Shown here: piece after piece, positions 55,965 to 64,000 of the stretch
Position numbering within the stretch: position 1 is the stretch's first letter
Layout of the letters: every line of letters begins with the position of its first letter
NCBI RefSeq assembly: GCF_014287955.1
Contig: NZ_JACOPD010000003.1
Span: forward strand, 248,001 to 312,000
DNA length: 64,000 bases
Reading direction: 5' to 3'
Source of the DNA: Lachnospira hominis (ex Liu et al. 2021)
GTDB taxonomy: Bacteria; Bacillota; Clostridia; Lachnospirales; Lachnospiraceae
The notes under the pieces: generated by a model
The model's database searches: none
What the model saw: the letters and a program-made list of their open reading frames with translations, nothing else
Told to the model about the DNA's origin: nothing
Made by a program: the position numbers and the translations under genes

Positions 55965-57578
55965 ATGGCAAAAACAGTATCAGAAATTGTAAAAGAGGCA
56001 CAAAGGGATTATGATGGCAGAATAATTCTTGTGAAAGCAGATGGATTACTTCAGGAGATTTCAGATAAAGTTGTTGAAGATGAAAAGATAGAATTTGTTA
56101 CGACACAGACATCGATTGGCAATGAGACGTACAGAAGAAGTGTTGTTCTGCTTATGCTTGATGCAATGAAGAAGATTCCTGAAGGGGAAAAAGTAGAAAA
56201 AGTAAGTATTGAATATTCAATAGGCAAAGGACTATATTGCAAATTATATGGTGATGTCAGACCTACACAGGAATTTCTTGATAAAGTAAAAGCGAAGATG
56301 AAAGAGCTTGTTGAACTCGATATGCCTATCAAGAAACGACTCATGAAGACAAGAGAAGCCATAGAACTCTTTAAAAAGCATGGGATGGAAGATAAAACAA
56401 AGCTTTTTAAATATCGCAGAGGTTCATATGTTAATGTTTATTCACTTGGAACATATGAAGATTATTATTATGGATATATGGCACCATCAACAGGTATTTT
56501 AAAGACATTTGATTTATTTGAATATGATGAAGGATTTGTACTTCAGCTTCCTGTTAAAGAAAAACCAGATGAAGTGCCACAATTCAATCCTCCGGCAAAA
56601 CTTTTTAATGTATTAAAAGAGTCAACACAGTGGGCTGACATGCTGGACATCCACACTGTTGGTGCATTAAATGAGCATATTACCAATTCTGAAATGGGTT
56701 CGCTTATGCTTGTCTGTGAGGCTTTGCAGGAACAGAAAATATATGATATTGTCAAGATGATTCAGAAAAGACCCGGAACAAAGTTCATAATGATAGCCGG
56801 ACCGTCATCATCGGGAAAAACAACATTTTCACACAGATTATCAATTCAGCTGATGGCTAACGGATATAAACCGCATCCTATAGCTGTTGACAATTATTTT
56901 GTTGAAAGAGAAAACACACCTGTTGACGAGAATGGTGATTATAATTTTGAAGATTTGCATGCTATAGATATAGAATTGTTTAACAAACATATGAATATGC
57001 TTCTTTCCGGTGAAAGGGTCGATATGCCTGTTTTCAATTTTAAAATTGGAAAGAAAGAATATGGAACACAGTTTTTACAGCTGGGCAAGGATGATATTTT
57101 AGTTATTGAAGGCATTCATTGTCTTAATGATGAACTTTCATATGCACTTCCGGTTGAAAGTAAATTTAAAATATACATAAGCGCACTTACACAGCTTAAT
57201 GTTGATGAACATAACAGAGTTTCTACGACAGATGGAAGACTTATAAGAAGAATGGTAAGAGATCACAGAACAAGAGGTGCGTCTGCAAAGAGAACGCTTG
57301 AAATGTGGGATTCTGTAAGAAGGGGAGAAGAGAAAAATATATTCCCGTTCCAGGAGCAGGCAGATATTATGTTTAATTCATCTCTTGCATATGAGATATC
57401 GGTTTTAAAACCTTATGTTGAACCGCTGCTTTTTTCAATAAAAGAAGAAGCACCGGAGTATCAGGAAGCAAAAAGGCTTTTAAAATTCTTAGAGTATTTT
57501 CTTCCTTGTGGAACAGAATATATACCGGTTAATTCAATAATGAGGGAATTTGTTGGCGGAGGATGCTTCCGCGTTTGA
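55965..57578 (+). CDS. Nucleoside (uridine) kinase with ThrRS-like N-terminal domain
   Basis: A 537-residue fusion. Residues 1-270 resemble the editing-associated (second additional) domain of threonyl-tRNA synthetase; residues 275-537 are a uridine kinase/phosphoribulokinase P-loop domain with Walker A AGPSSSGKTT and VIEGIHCLND. Such proteins are common in Firmicutes and phosphorylate nucleosides. The substrate is probably uridine or cytidine but not proven. It lies 30 bases after trmK with GGAG before the ATG. Confidence 0.85.
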   Translation: MAKTVSEIVKEAQRDYDGRIILVKADGLLQEISDKVVEDEKIEFVTTQTSIGNETYRRSVVLLMLDAMKKIPEGEKVEKVSIEYSIGKGLYCKLYGDVRPTQEFLDKVKAKMKELVELDMPIKKRLMKTREAIELFKKHGMEDKTKLFKYRRGSYVNVYSLGTYEDYYYGYMAPSTGILKTFDLFEYDEGFVLQLPVKEKPDEVPQFNPPAKLFNVLKESTQWADMLDIHTVGALNEHITNSEMGSLMLVCEALQEQKIYDIVKMIQKRPGTKFIMIAGPSSSGKTTFSHRLSIQLMANGYKPHPIAVDNYFVERENTPVDENGDYNFEDLHAIDIELFNKHMNMLLSGERVDMPVFNFKIGKKEYGTQFLQLGKDDILVIEGIHCLNDELSYALPVESKFKIYISALTQLNVDEHNRVSTTDGRLIRRMVRDHRTRGASAKRTLEMWDSVRRGEEKNIFPFQEQADIMFNSSLAYEISVLKPYVEPLLFSIKEEAPEYQEAKRLLKFLEYFLPCGTEYIPVNSIMREFVGGGCFRV

Positions 57579-57582
57579 TCGT

Positions 57583-57624
57583 AAGCTGCGGCGGTTTAGA
57601 AAGATTTTCTATAACCGCCGGCTT
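57583..57624. terminator. Hairpin between nucleoside kinase and tyrA
   Basis: AAGC, CGGCGG and TAGAAA on the 5' side pair with TTTCTA, CCGCCG and GCTT on the 3' side with two small bulges, forming an 18-bp stem. It overlaps the 3' end of tyrA and has only a short T-tract. It may stop transcripts on the plus strand. Confidence 0.45.
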
Positions 57625-58468
57625 CCTTAAATAAATTTTCAATGAATTCAGATGTTTCTTCCGGGGTGTCATTGCTGATATTATCCCTGATATTGTGCAT
57701 TTCTTCGATGAATTTATCAAGAAATGTGCATATTGAATCTTTATTTGAGTTGCAAATCTGACTCCACATTTCCGGTGAAGATGCCGCAATTCTTGTTGTG
57801 TCGCGGAAACCACCGGCAGCAAGAAGATGCATGTGTTTTTCATCATCATCATTAGTTTTAACAGTTCTTGTCAGACCGGCTGCAATAAGATGAGGCACAT
57901 GGCTTATTGCTGCTACAGTATAGTCATGTTCTTTGTAATCCATGATTACAGGAACTGCTTTCATATCTTTAATCAGCTGCACATATGATTCCAGACTTTC
58001 ACTGGATGTATCTGCTGTTGGTGTTATCACATATTTTGAGTCTTTTAAAATATCAGCACTTGAATTGGCATATCCTGATAACTCAGAGCCAGCCATCGGA
58101 TGACCACCTATAAAACAACTGTCTAATCCAAGTTCATGTGCGGCTTTGTGGATATTTCCTTTTACACTTCCAACATCAGTGATTATGCATCCCGGTTTTA
58201 TAAAAGGTTTGAGTGCAGACATATATTTTGTAATTGTAATAACTGGTGTACACAGAAAAATGTAATCACATTTTGAAAAATTATCATCTGTACATGTGCA
58301 TATATCGTCTATAACCTTATCGTTAAGAGCAGCAATAAGAGGTTCGCGGCTTCGGCTTTCAACTATAATATGATATTCGGGATGTGATGCTTTTATTGCT
58401 TTTGCAATAGAACCGCCAATAAGTCCGAAACCGATGAAGCCTATATTTAAAAAGTCACAGTTTGTCAT
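57596..58468 (-). CDS. tyrA: Prephenate dehydrogenase
   Basis: A 290-residue enzyme that oxidises prephenate with NAD+ to 4-hydroxyphenylpyruvate for tyrosine. The NAD-binding loop IGFIGFGLIGGSIAKAIK is at the N-terminus; DVGSVKGNIHKA, FIGGHPMAGSELSGYANS (catalytic His) and AISHVPHLIAAGL are the substrate region. There is no chorismate mutase or ACT domain, so it is the monofunctional, short type. The gene is alone on the minus strand, divergent from leuS. Confidence 0.94.
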   Translation of the reverse strand: MTNCDFLNIGFIGFGLIGGSIAKAIKASHPEYHIIVESRSREPLIAALNDKVIDDICTCTDDNFSKCDYIFLCTPVITITKYMSALKPFIKPGCIITDVGSVKGNIHKAAHELGLDSCFIGGHPMAGSELSGYANSSADILKDSKYVITPTADTSSESLESYVQLIKDMKAVPVIMDYKEHDYTVAAISHVPHLIAAGLTRTVKTNDDDEKHMHLLAAGGFRDTTRIAASSPEMWSQICNSNKDSICTFLDKFIEEMHNIRDNISNDTPEETSEFIENLFKEAGGYRKSF

Positions 58469-58670
58469 TTTTTATCTCCATAAAATAATATATATATTGT
58501 CTGATTTGTTCATATAAAGATTCATAAACAAATATAATTCAATCTTTAAATAAAGCACAGATTGGAAGTATTTTAACACTTTAAAGTGGAAAATAAAAGC
58601 GTTTTGTTATAAAAAATTAAAAAACTGAAAAATATATGAAAAAACACAGCAGCACTAAAGGGCTATATTC

Positions 58671-58698
58671 TTGACAAATCATATGGTTATGCTAAAAT
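58671..58698 (+). promoter_or_regulatory. Promoter of leuS
   Basis: A consensus TTGACA (58671-58676) and TAAAAT (58693-58698) are 16 bases apart, with TG at the extended -10 position. Transcription would begin near 58705, giving a leader of about 160 bases. Confidence 0.75.
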
Positions 58699-58704
58699 AT
58701 TCTC

Positions 58705-58867
58705 TAAATGTGGATTCACAATGATTCATTGAATAACAGGAGATTGTGGCTGATTGATAGACAGAGTATGTTTATTAAATATAATAATCAGCCTGCGGAT
58801 TTTGTGCTGCGCCAGAATCCGAGCAGAAGCTGCTCCTAAAATACAAGACGCAGCGTGGAGGCTAGAC
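58705..58867 (+). promoter_or_regulatory. Structured leader of leuS, not a T-box
   Basis: The leader holds several hairpins: GGCTGATT (58748-58755) with AATCAGCC (58786-58793); CGGATT (58796-58801) with AATCCG (58816-58821); GAGCAG (58821-58826) with CTGCTC (58830-58835). GCTGCG (58806-58811), in the loop of the second, is complementary to CGCAGC (58849-58854), three bases before the ribosome site GGAGG (58857-58861). A switch that exposes or hides the ribosome site is possible. The T-box sequence AGGGTGGNACCGCG found before many Firmicutes synthetase genes is absent, as is a terminator. Function is inferred only. Confidence 0.5.
58768..58839 (+). CDS. Possible 23-residue leader peptide before leuS
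   Basis: A short frame, MFIKYNNQPADFVLRQNPSR then SCS and TAA, lies inside the leuS leader and ends 28 bases before the leuS start. It contains only one Leu, so ordinary leucine attenuation is not indicated. There is no clear ribosome site. It may simply be an open stretch within a structured RNA. Confidence 0.2.
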   Translation: MFIKYNNQPADFVLRQNPSRSCS

Positions 58868-61285
58868 ATGGCTGCAGCTTATAATCATAAAGTTGTTGAA
58901 AAAAAGTGGCGTGGTAACTGGGAAGCACACCCTATTAATGTTAATGATGGCAAGAAGCCAAAATATTACTGTCTGGATATGTTCCCATATCCTTCTGGAA
59001 GCGGACTTCATGTAGGTCACTGGAGAGGATATGTTATCAGTGATGTATGGAGCAGATATAAGATGATGCATGGATATTATGTAATTCATCCAATGGGATG
59101 GGATGCATTTGGTCTTCCAGCAGAAAATTATGCGATAAAGAATGGTGTTCATCCAAGAATTTCTACAGCAAGCAATATTGCAAATATAAAGAGACAGATT
59201 CAAGATATTTCAGCAGTATATGACTGGGATATGGAAGTTAATACAACAGATCCGGAATTCTATAAGTGGACACAGTGGATATTTGTTAAGATGTTTAAGG
59301 CTGGACTTGCATATGAAAAAGAGATGCCTATCAACTGGTGCCCTTCATGTAAGACAGGTCTTGCAAATGAGGAAGTAGTAAATGGATGCTGTGAGAGATG
59401 TCATTCAGTTGTTACTAAGAAAGATTTGAAACAGTGGATGTTAAAGATTACAGCATATGCTGACAGACTTCTTGATGACCTTGACAAGCTGGACTGGCCT
59501 GAAAAGGTTAAGAAGATGCAGGGTGACTGGATTGGCCGTTCATATGGTGCAGAAGTGGATTTCAAAGTTGATGGAAAAGATGAGAGCATAACAGTATATA
59601 CAACAAGACCTGATACACTTCACGGTGCTACATTTATGGTACTTGCTCCTGAACATAAGCTCGCAAAGAGCCTTGCAACAGATGAGACAAGAAAAGATGT
59701 TGAAGATTATATTTTTAAGGCATCAACACGTTCAAATATTGACCGTATGCAGGATAAAGAAAAGACAGGTGTATTTACAGGTTCTTATGCGATTAATCCA
59801 CTTAATGGCAAGAAAGTACCAATCTGGCTTTCGGATTATGTACTTGCTGATTATGGTACAGGTGCAATTATGTGTGTTCCTGCACATGATGACAGAGATT
59901 TTGAATTTGCAAAGAAGTTTAACCTTCCTATTATTCAGGTAATTGCAAAAGATGGTAAAGAAATTGAAAATATGACGGAGGCTTATACAGAAGCAGCCGG
60001 TACAATGATTAATTCAGGTGACTGGAATGGAATGGAATCATCAGTTCTCAAAAAAGAAGCACCTGAGATGATTGAAAAGATGGGCTTTGGTAAAAAGAAA
60101 GTTAATTACAAACTTCGTGACTGGGTATTCTCAAGACAGAGATACTGGGGCGAACCAATTCCTATTATTCATTGTCCGGATTGTGGCTGCGTTCCTGTTC
60201 CTGAAGACCAGCTCCCGGTACTTCTTCCGGAAGTTGAGAAATATGAGCCGACAGGTACAGGTGAATCACCTCTTGCAGCTATTGATGAATGGGTAAATAC
60301 AACATGCCCATGTTGTGGAAAACCTGCAAAGAGAGAGACAAATACAATGCCTCAGTGGGCAGGTTCATCATGGTATTTCCTCAGATACGTTGATAATAAG
60401 AATAAAGATGAACTTGTAAGCCGTGAAAAAGCAGATAAGTATCTTCCTGTTGATATGTATATCGGCGGTGTTGAGCATGCAGTGCTTCACCTTCTCTATT
60501 CAAGATTTTATACAAAATTCCTTCACGATATAGGAGTTGTAGATTTTGATGAGCCATTCACAAAGCTCTTTAATCAGGGAATGATTACAGGTAAGAATGG
60601 TATTAAGATGAGTAAGTCAATGGGAAATGTAGTATCTCCTGATGATCTTATTGAAGATTATGGATGCGATGCATTAAGAATGTATGAACTTTTTGTAGGA
60701 CCACCTGAAATGGATGCAGAGTGGGATGACAGAGGTATAGATGGCGTTCGTCGTTTCCTTGGACGTTTCTGGAATCTTGTGACAGAAAATGCTGACAAGA
60801 ATTTTGCGGAAACAGCAGAGACAGTTAAAATTCGTCATAAACTTGTATATGATATAACAACAAGACTTGAAAACTTCAACCTTAATACAGTTGTCAGCGG
60901 CTTTATGGAATATACTAACAAGCTTATTGATTTATCAAAGAAGCAGGGTGGTATTGATAAAACTACTCTTGAAACAGCTGTAACACTTCTTGCTCCGTTT
61001 GCACCTCATCTTGCAGAGGAACTCTGGGAACAGCTTGGACATAATACAAGCGTATTTGTAGGAAATCCATGGCCTTCATATGACGAGGAAGCTATGAAAG
61101 AGGATGAAATCGAAATAGCTGTACAGATTAATGGTAAAGTTAAAGGCAAGATTACAATTCCTGCTGATGCAGACAAAGATGCAGCAATTGCTGCTGCAAA
61201 GGCTGCACTTGAAGATAAGTATCCTGAGAATATTGTAAAAGAGATTTATGTTCCGGGCAGAATTGTAAATATTGTTGCTAAATAA
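58868..61285 (+). CDS. leuS: Leucine--tRNA ligase
   Basis: A class I synthetase of 805 residues. The HIGH signature is PYPSGSGLHVGHWRGY (HVGH), the KMSKS loop is GIKMSKSMGNV (about 615), and the editing domain (about 225-420) has TTRPDTLHGATFMVLAPEH. Zinc-binding Cys clusters are seen in CPSCKTGLAN with CCERCHSV. ATG 58868 has GGAGG six bases upstream. An in-frame start at 58754 would add 38 residues encoded by the structured leader and is rejected. A strong terminator follows. Confidence 0.97.
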   Translation: MAAAYNHKVVEKKWRGNWEAHPINVNDGKKPKYYCLDMFPYPSGSGLHVGHWRGYVISDVWSRYKMMHGYYVIHPMGWDAFGLPAENYAIKNGVHPRISTASNIANIKRQIQDISAVYDWDMEVNTTDPEFYKWTQWIFVKMFKAGLAYEKEMPINWCPSCKTGLANEEVVNGCCERCHSVVTKKDLKQWMLKITAYADRLLDDLDKLDWPEKVKKMQGDWIGRSYGAEVDFKVDGKDESITVYTTRPDTLHGATFMVLAPEHKLAKSLATDETRKDVEDYIFKASTRSNIDRMQDKEKTGVFTGSYAINPLNGKKVPIWLSDYVLADYGTGAIMCVPAHDDRDFEFAKKFNLPIIQVIAKDGKEIENMTEAYTEAAGTMINSGDWNGMESSVLKKEAPEMIEKMGFGKKKVNYKLRDWVFSRQRYWGEPIPIIHCPDCGCVPVPEDQLPVLLPEVEKYEPTGTGESPLAAIDEWVNTTCPCCGKPAKRETNTMPQWAGSSWYFLRYVDNKNKDELVSREKADKYLPVDMYIGGVEHAVLHLLYSRFYTKFLHDIGVVDFDEPFTKLFNQGMITGKNGIKMSKSMGNVVSPDDLIEDYGCDALRMYELFVGPPEMDAEWDDRGIDGVRRFLGRFWNLVTENADKNFAETAETVKIRHKLVYDITTRLENFNLNTVVSGFMEYTNKLIDLSKKQGGIDKTTLETAVTLLAPFAPHLAEELWEQLGHNTSVFVGNPWPSYDEEAMKEDEIEIAVQINGKVKGKITIPADADKDAAIAAAKAALEDKYPENIVKEIYVPGRIVNIVAK

Positions 61286-61298
61286 TTTTTAAACATAA

Positions 61299-61342
61299 AA
61301 GAAATGGCACAGGTAATTAAGATGTTATCTGTGCCATTTCTT
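61299..61342. terminator. Bidirectional terminator after leuS
   Basis: AAGAAATGGCACAG (61299-61312) pairs perfectly with CTGTGCCATTTCTT (61329-61342). T-rich sequence flanks it on both strands. It separates leuS from the convergent small gene. Confidence 0.85.
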
Positions 61343-61344
61343 AA

Positions 61345-61581
61345 TTATTTACCTATAAGAGCAAGAATCTGAGGAAGCATTTGGCGTTCCTGTTCTGTGA
61401 GTTCGTCTTTTACCTGTTCTATTATAAGAAGAGTATCTTCTTTTGTAAAATTAATGCCTGCCTGTTTTGCTTTTGTACTTAAAGCAAGAAGGAGCGGGAG
61501 TATTTCTTCTTTTGATTTTCCTTTTGACATCGTTTTGAATTCATTGATTATAAGCTGTTTTCTGAAATCCAGATCTTTCAT
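61345..61581 (-). CDS. Hypothetical 78-residue helical protein
   Basis: A small, probably all-helical soluble protein, starting MKDLDFRKQLIINEFKTMSK and ending LTEQERQMLPQILALIGK. It is rich in Lys, Glu and Leu and has no Cys. GGTGG lies four bases before the ATG. It follows the 187-residue gene on the same strand by about 65 bases and is likely in its operon. I do not recognise the family; helical bundle proteins of this type occur in clostridial sporulation loci, but nothing here proves that. Confidence 0.6.
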   Translation of the reverse strand: MKDLDFRKQLIINEFKTMSKGKSKEEILPLLLALSTKAKQAGINFTKEDTLLIIEQVKDELTEQERQMLPQILALIGK

Positions 61582-61645
61582 AATACCACCATGAATATGT
61601 ATCGATTAATAATATGTTAAAAAGCCTGACAAAATACCATTAATA

Positions 61646-62209
61646 TCATGTTTGTGAATCATTTAATTTTTGGTCGAGTGAATCAAGCTGCTTTAAATAT
61701 TCGTCATATAATTTCTGCTGTGAAGAATCCATAAAAGAACCAAATTGTGATGGCCTGCTGCTGTTTTTACAATTGGAGCCGGAATCAGAATGGAAATCAG
61801 AATTGCTGTCCTGGGCTGAATTGGAAGCATTAAACATAGACATGAAATTTTTTAATGAGTCTGTATCACTGTTAAACATTGATGACATATTGGAAAAAAG
61901 CTTGAAATTTTTGATAAGTCCGGCATATTCAGGCGGGCAGTAAGGAAGAATGGCACATATAAAATCGTCATTTTCCAACAAATCGCTAATTGAATGAATA
62001 TGTGGAATGGATGAATTACATGATATAAAATCAGCACAATCAGGTGACCTGAAGTAATTAATGGTATAATTCAATTCATTTAATCGGATAATCACAGATA
62101 ACATTTTTGCCATTGGAAAATCAAGAAATGGAATCATGGCTTTGATGATTTGAAATAATAAAGGAAGTGTCTGCATATCAAATATGGTTATTGGAGGTTT
62201 ATCTGACAT
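61646..62209 (-). CDS. Hypothetical 187-residue protein with Ser/Asn-rich tail
   Basis: The first 100 residues look folded and hydrophobic-helical (LPLLFQIIKAMIPFLDFPMA, CPPEYAGLIKNF), with several Cys (PDCADFISC; PYCPPEY). Residues 115-165 are low in hydrophobics and rich in Ser, Asn and Asp (SNSAQDSNSDFHSDSGSN), followed by a short helical end (QQKLYDEYLKQLDSLDQKL). AAGGATGGTGA precedes the ATG. It diverges from the 36-residue gene at 62305. No family is recognised. Confidence 0.6.
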   Translation of the reverse strand: MSDKPPITIFDMQTLPLLFQIIKAMIPFLDFPMAKMLSVIIRLNELNYTINYFRSPDCADFISCNSSIPHIHSISDLLENDDFICAILPYCPPEYAGLIKNFKLFSNMSSMFNSDTDSLKNFMSMFNASNSAQDSNSDFHSDSGSNCKNSSRPSQFGSFMDSSQQKLYDEYLKQLDSLDQKLNDSQT

Positions 62210-62304
62210 GGGTTCACCATCCTTAAAAAATCTATAATAATATATGCGGTAAATAAGAAGTTATGAATATAATATATTGAGAATGACAATAAGGCGTAAC
62301 CAAT

Positions 62305-62415
62305 ATGGAAGATAAGAATATCGTGATAGTTGATGAAACGACAATCTATGAAGTGGATGGTGCATGTGTTGAGGAGATGAGAAAAAAGAAAGACGCAGGT
62401 ACGCCTGCAACATAG
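62305..62415 (+). CDS. Small 36-residue protein, unknown
   Basis: A frame from ATG 62305 reads MEDKNIVIVDETTIYEVDGA then CVEEMRKKKDAGTPAT. The alternating hydrophobic pattern (NIVIVDETTIYEVD) suggests a beta hairpin followed by a helix. It lies directly before a perfect terminator (62421-62458), as expected for a real transcript end. The ribosome site is weak. Similar short peptides seem to occur in related genomes, but I cannot name a family. Confidence 0.5.
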   Translation: MEDKNIVIVDETTIYEVDGACVEEMRKKKDAGTPAT

Positions 62416-62420
62416 AGAAA

Positions 62421-62458
62421 GGGGCATCGCACTAAGAAATTAGTGCGATGCCCCTTTT
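62421..62458. terminator. Perfect 15-bp terminator
   Basis: GGGGCATCGCACTAA (62421-62435) pairs exactly with TTAGTGCGATGCCCC (62440-62454) over GAAA, followed by TTTT. On the minus strand TTTC follows the stem, so it may also end the Cys-rich gene transcript. Confidence 0.88.
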
Positions 62459-62502
62459 AATAAATATCTGGTATATTTAAGAATGTGTCTGCAACATAAG
62501 GA

Positions 62503-62757
62503 TTAGTTGCAGCCGCATCCACATCCGCAGCCGTTGTTACTAAATAAACCGTTGTTGCCGCATCCTCCACCACAGAATAACAGAAGAAGGATAATCCATG
62601 TACAGCTGTCATTGCCGCATCCGCATCCTCCGAAAGTGCTATTGCCGCTGCCACAGCCGCCGCAGAGAAGGAGAAGGCAGATAATCCAGAAACAAGAAGA
62701 GCATCCGCCATTGCAGTCACTGCATCCACCACAGTTTGTTGCTGCTAAATCACTCAT
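62503..62757 (-). CDS. Cysteine/glycine-rich small protein with two similar halves
   Basis: An 84-residue protein with 17 Cys (20 percent) and many Gly. It starts MSDLAATNCGGCSDCNGGCS. Two similar units follow: SSCFWIICLLLLCGGCG (about 21-37) and DSCTWIILLLLFCGGGCG (about 50-67), each a Cys-flanked hydrophobic helix leading to a Gly-Cys run; the end is GCGCGCGCN. GGAGG lies eight bases before ATG 62757, so translation is well supported. The nature (spore coat, metal binding, envelope-associated) is unknown. The antisense Pro-rich frame is its shadow. Confidence 0.8.
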   Translation of the reverse strand: MSDLAATNCGGCSDCNGGCSSCFWIICLLLLCGGCGSGNSTFGGCGCGNDSCTWIILLLLFCGGGCGNNGLFSNNGCGCGCGCN

Positions 62758-62981
62758 TTTAAATTCCTCCGGAAATCATTTACAATAAAATAATATGAGA
62801 TATGGCTTGTGTATGTTACTATAAAAAATAAAAAGTTGATATTATATTTGTTAAAAATTAATTGCAAATAATATCATATTGTTATATTATCTAATTTGGC
62901 TTATTTAAATTACATAAGGATAAATATAGACATAAAAAATGTTTATTCAGACTTTTAGTGTAAAGAAATGGAGATTACATA

Positions 62982-64000
62982 ATGAAAGTATCAGTTATAA
63001 TTCCCTCTTTAAATCCTGATGAAAAACTAATATGTGTTGTAGATTCATTAAGAGAGGCTGGCTTTGATGATATTATTCTGGTAAATGATGGCAGTGATGA
63101 AAATCATATGGAGCCTTTTGAACATGTATCAGCTTATCCGGAATGTACAATTCTTACGCATGAGGTAAATAAAGGTAAAGGACGCGGTCTTAAAACTGCA
63201 TTTGAATACTGCATTAAAAACAGACCTGATATAGACGGGGTTGTTACTGTTGACGGAGATAATCAGCATAAGGCGGCAGATATCCTGAAATGCTGTGAGA
63301 AAATGGCAGAGTGCAAAGATAAAGTTGTTCTTGGTGTAAGAAATTTTTCGGGAAAAGACGTACCGTTTAAGAGCAGATTCGGAAATAACATGACAAGTTT
63401 TGTGTTTAAATTTGCATGTGGACTTAATATATCAGATACCCAGACCGGATTAAGAGCAATACCCAGACAGTATCTTGAATTGTTTGATAAAGTAAAAGGT
63501 GAAAGATTTGAATATGAAACTAACATGCTTCTTGAATTCAAGCAGAGCCATATAGATTTTGTGGAAGTTCAGATAGAAACTGTATATATTGAAGAAAATG
63601 CATCAACTCATTTTAATCCTATCAAGGACTCATTGAAAATATATGGTGTTATTTTTAAGTTTTTATTCAGCTCAATTGCATCATCCGTGATTGATCTGGC
63701 AATGTTTGCTCTTATCAGTGCATTGATGTTTGGAAAACTTGACGGAAGCATAAGAATATTTACTGCTACGCTCGGTGCGAGAATTATATCATCACTTTTT
63801 AACTATACATTTAACAGAAAAGCGGTATTTAATTCAAAGAGTGGCGTCAAGTCATCAATTGTGAGATATTATATCTTATGTGCATGTCAGCTTTGTGTTT
63901 CATATGGTCTTGTATACCTTGTTACAAGTGTATTGTCGCTTGGGCAGGTACTTACGGTTGTGGCAAAAGCTATAATAGATACAATACTTTTTGTGATAAG
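62982..64000 (+). CDS. Glycosyltransferase family 2 / GtrA fusion (3' end outside window)
   Basis: The visible 339 codons encode a GT-A glycosyltransferase (1-215; VSVIIPSLNPDEKL, VNDGSDENHME, the NKGKGRGLKTAF loop and the metal-binding TVDGDNQH) followed by the start of a GtrA-like membrane domain (about 220 on; KFLFSSIASSVIDLAMFALIS, GARIISSLFNYTFNRKAVF). Such fusions move sugars to a lipid carrier and across the membrane for cell-wall polysaccharide or teichoic acid glycosylation. GGAG lies eight bases before ATG 62982. The sequence ends in what looks like the fourth membrane helix. The 224-base gap before it is AT-rich; I see no clear element in it. Confidence 0.88.
   Translation, partial: MKVSVIIPSLNPDEKLICVVDSLREAGFDDIILVNDGSDENHMEPFEHVSAYPECTILTHEVNKGKGRGLKTAFEYCIKNRPDIDGVVTVDGDNQHKAADILKCCEKMAECKDKVVLGVRNFSGKDVPFKSRFGNNMTSFVFKFACGLNISDTQTGLRAIPRQYLELFDKVKGERFEYETNMLLEFKQSHIDFVEVQIETVYIEENASTHFNPIKDSLKIYGVIFKFLFSSIASSVIDLAMFALISALMFGKLDGSIRIFTATLGARIISSLFNYTFNRKAVFNSKSGVKSSIVRYYILCACQLCVSYGLVYLVTSVLSLGQVLTVVAKAIIDTILFVI

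Noticed and set aside
58754..58867. N-terminal extension of leuS by 38 residues
   Set aside because: The segment is the structured leader; ATG 58868 has a good ribosome site and gives the normal N-terminus of LeuRS.
58705..58867. T-box riboswitch before leuS
   Set aside because: No AGGGTGGNACCGCG element and no terminator/antiterminator pair are present.
62507..62788. Plus-strand proline-rich open frame
   Set aside because: It is the complement of the Gly/Cys-rich gene; GGC and TGC codons read as proline and glutamine-rich sequence on the other strand. No ribosome site.

Overview
The window is a piece of a low-GC Firmicutes chromosome, most likely a Lachnospiraceae member. The evidence is the AT-rich codon use, strong AGGAGG ribosome binding sites, the infC-rpmI-rplT order behind an L20-type leader, HemZ, the dnaG-rpoD-trmK order, and a ZTP riboswitch over a split purH. 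A cytoplasmic PL26/YetA-like rhamnogalacturonan lyase would fit a pectin-using gut species such as Lachnospira, but species is not proven. I see no rRNA, tRNA, CRISPR, phage or insertion sequence. Coding density is about 90 percent.

Layout. 1-3630: a DegV protein (cut by the window edge), then infC-rpmI-rplT with its leader, then a secreted trigger-factor-like lipoprotein. 3650-4660 (minus): nrdG-dut. 4840-11700: rhamnogalacturonan lyase, sugar isomerase and a heterodimeric ABC exporter, with the isomerase and exporter overlapping at ATGA. 11810-18070: rel, a metallo-hydrolase, hemZ, aspS. 18135-21940: a chemoreceptor with an unusual acidic N-terminal extension, then glyA. 21940-22260: three structured palindromic elements between convergent glyA and argG. 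22285-29560: arginine biosynthesis (argG diverging from argCJBD) ending in an orphan solute-binding lipoprotein. 29640-33990: YdcZ-type transporter, rRNA methyltransferase, a decayed membrane-protein gene, a DUF5050-like protein and pheA. 34030-36300: ZTP riboswitch, PurO-type IMP cyclohydrolase, stand-alone AICAR transformylase. 36340-42840: PHP phosphoesterase, zinc-dependent phospholipase-like protein, DUF1653 protein, citrate synthase, ddl, murF, small lipoprotein.

43080-49150 is the most unusual part: a compact Tad-like secretion or pilus operon. It has a short CpaF-type ATPase, a fused TadB/TadC-like membrane protein, three tiny single-helix peptides that start like mature Flp pilins without a leader, two larger pilin-like proteins and a 705-residue surface protein with InlB-type repeats. 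There is no prepilin peptidase, TadZ or secretin in the window.

49155-57580: CNNM/CorC-type protein (minus), TIGR04086 membrane protein, dgt, dnaG, rpoD, trmK and a nucleoside kinase. 57596-61285: tyrA (minus) and leuS, the latter behind a structured leader that lacks the T-box signature. 61345-64000: three small minus-strand genes, one a 20 percent cysteine protein built of two similar halves, a 36-residue plus-strand peptide, and a glycosyltransferase-GtrA fusion cut by the window end.
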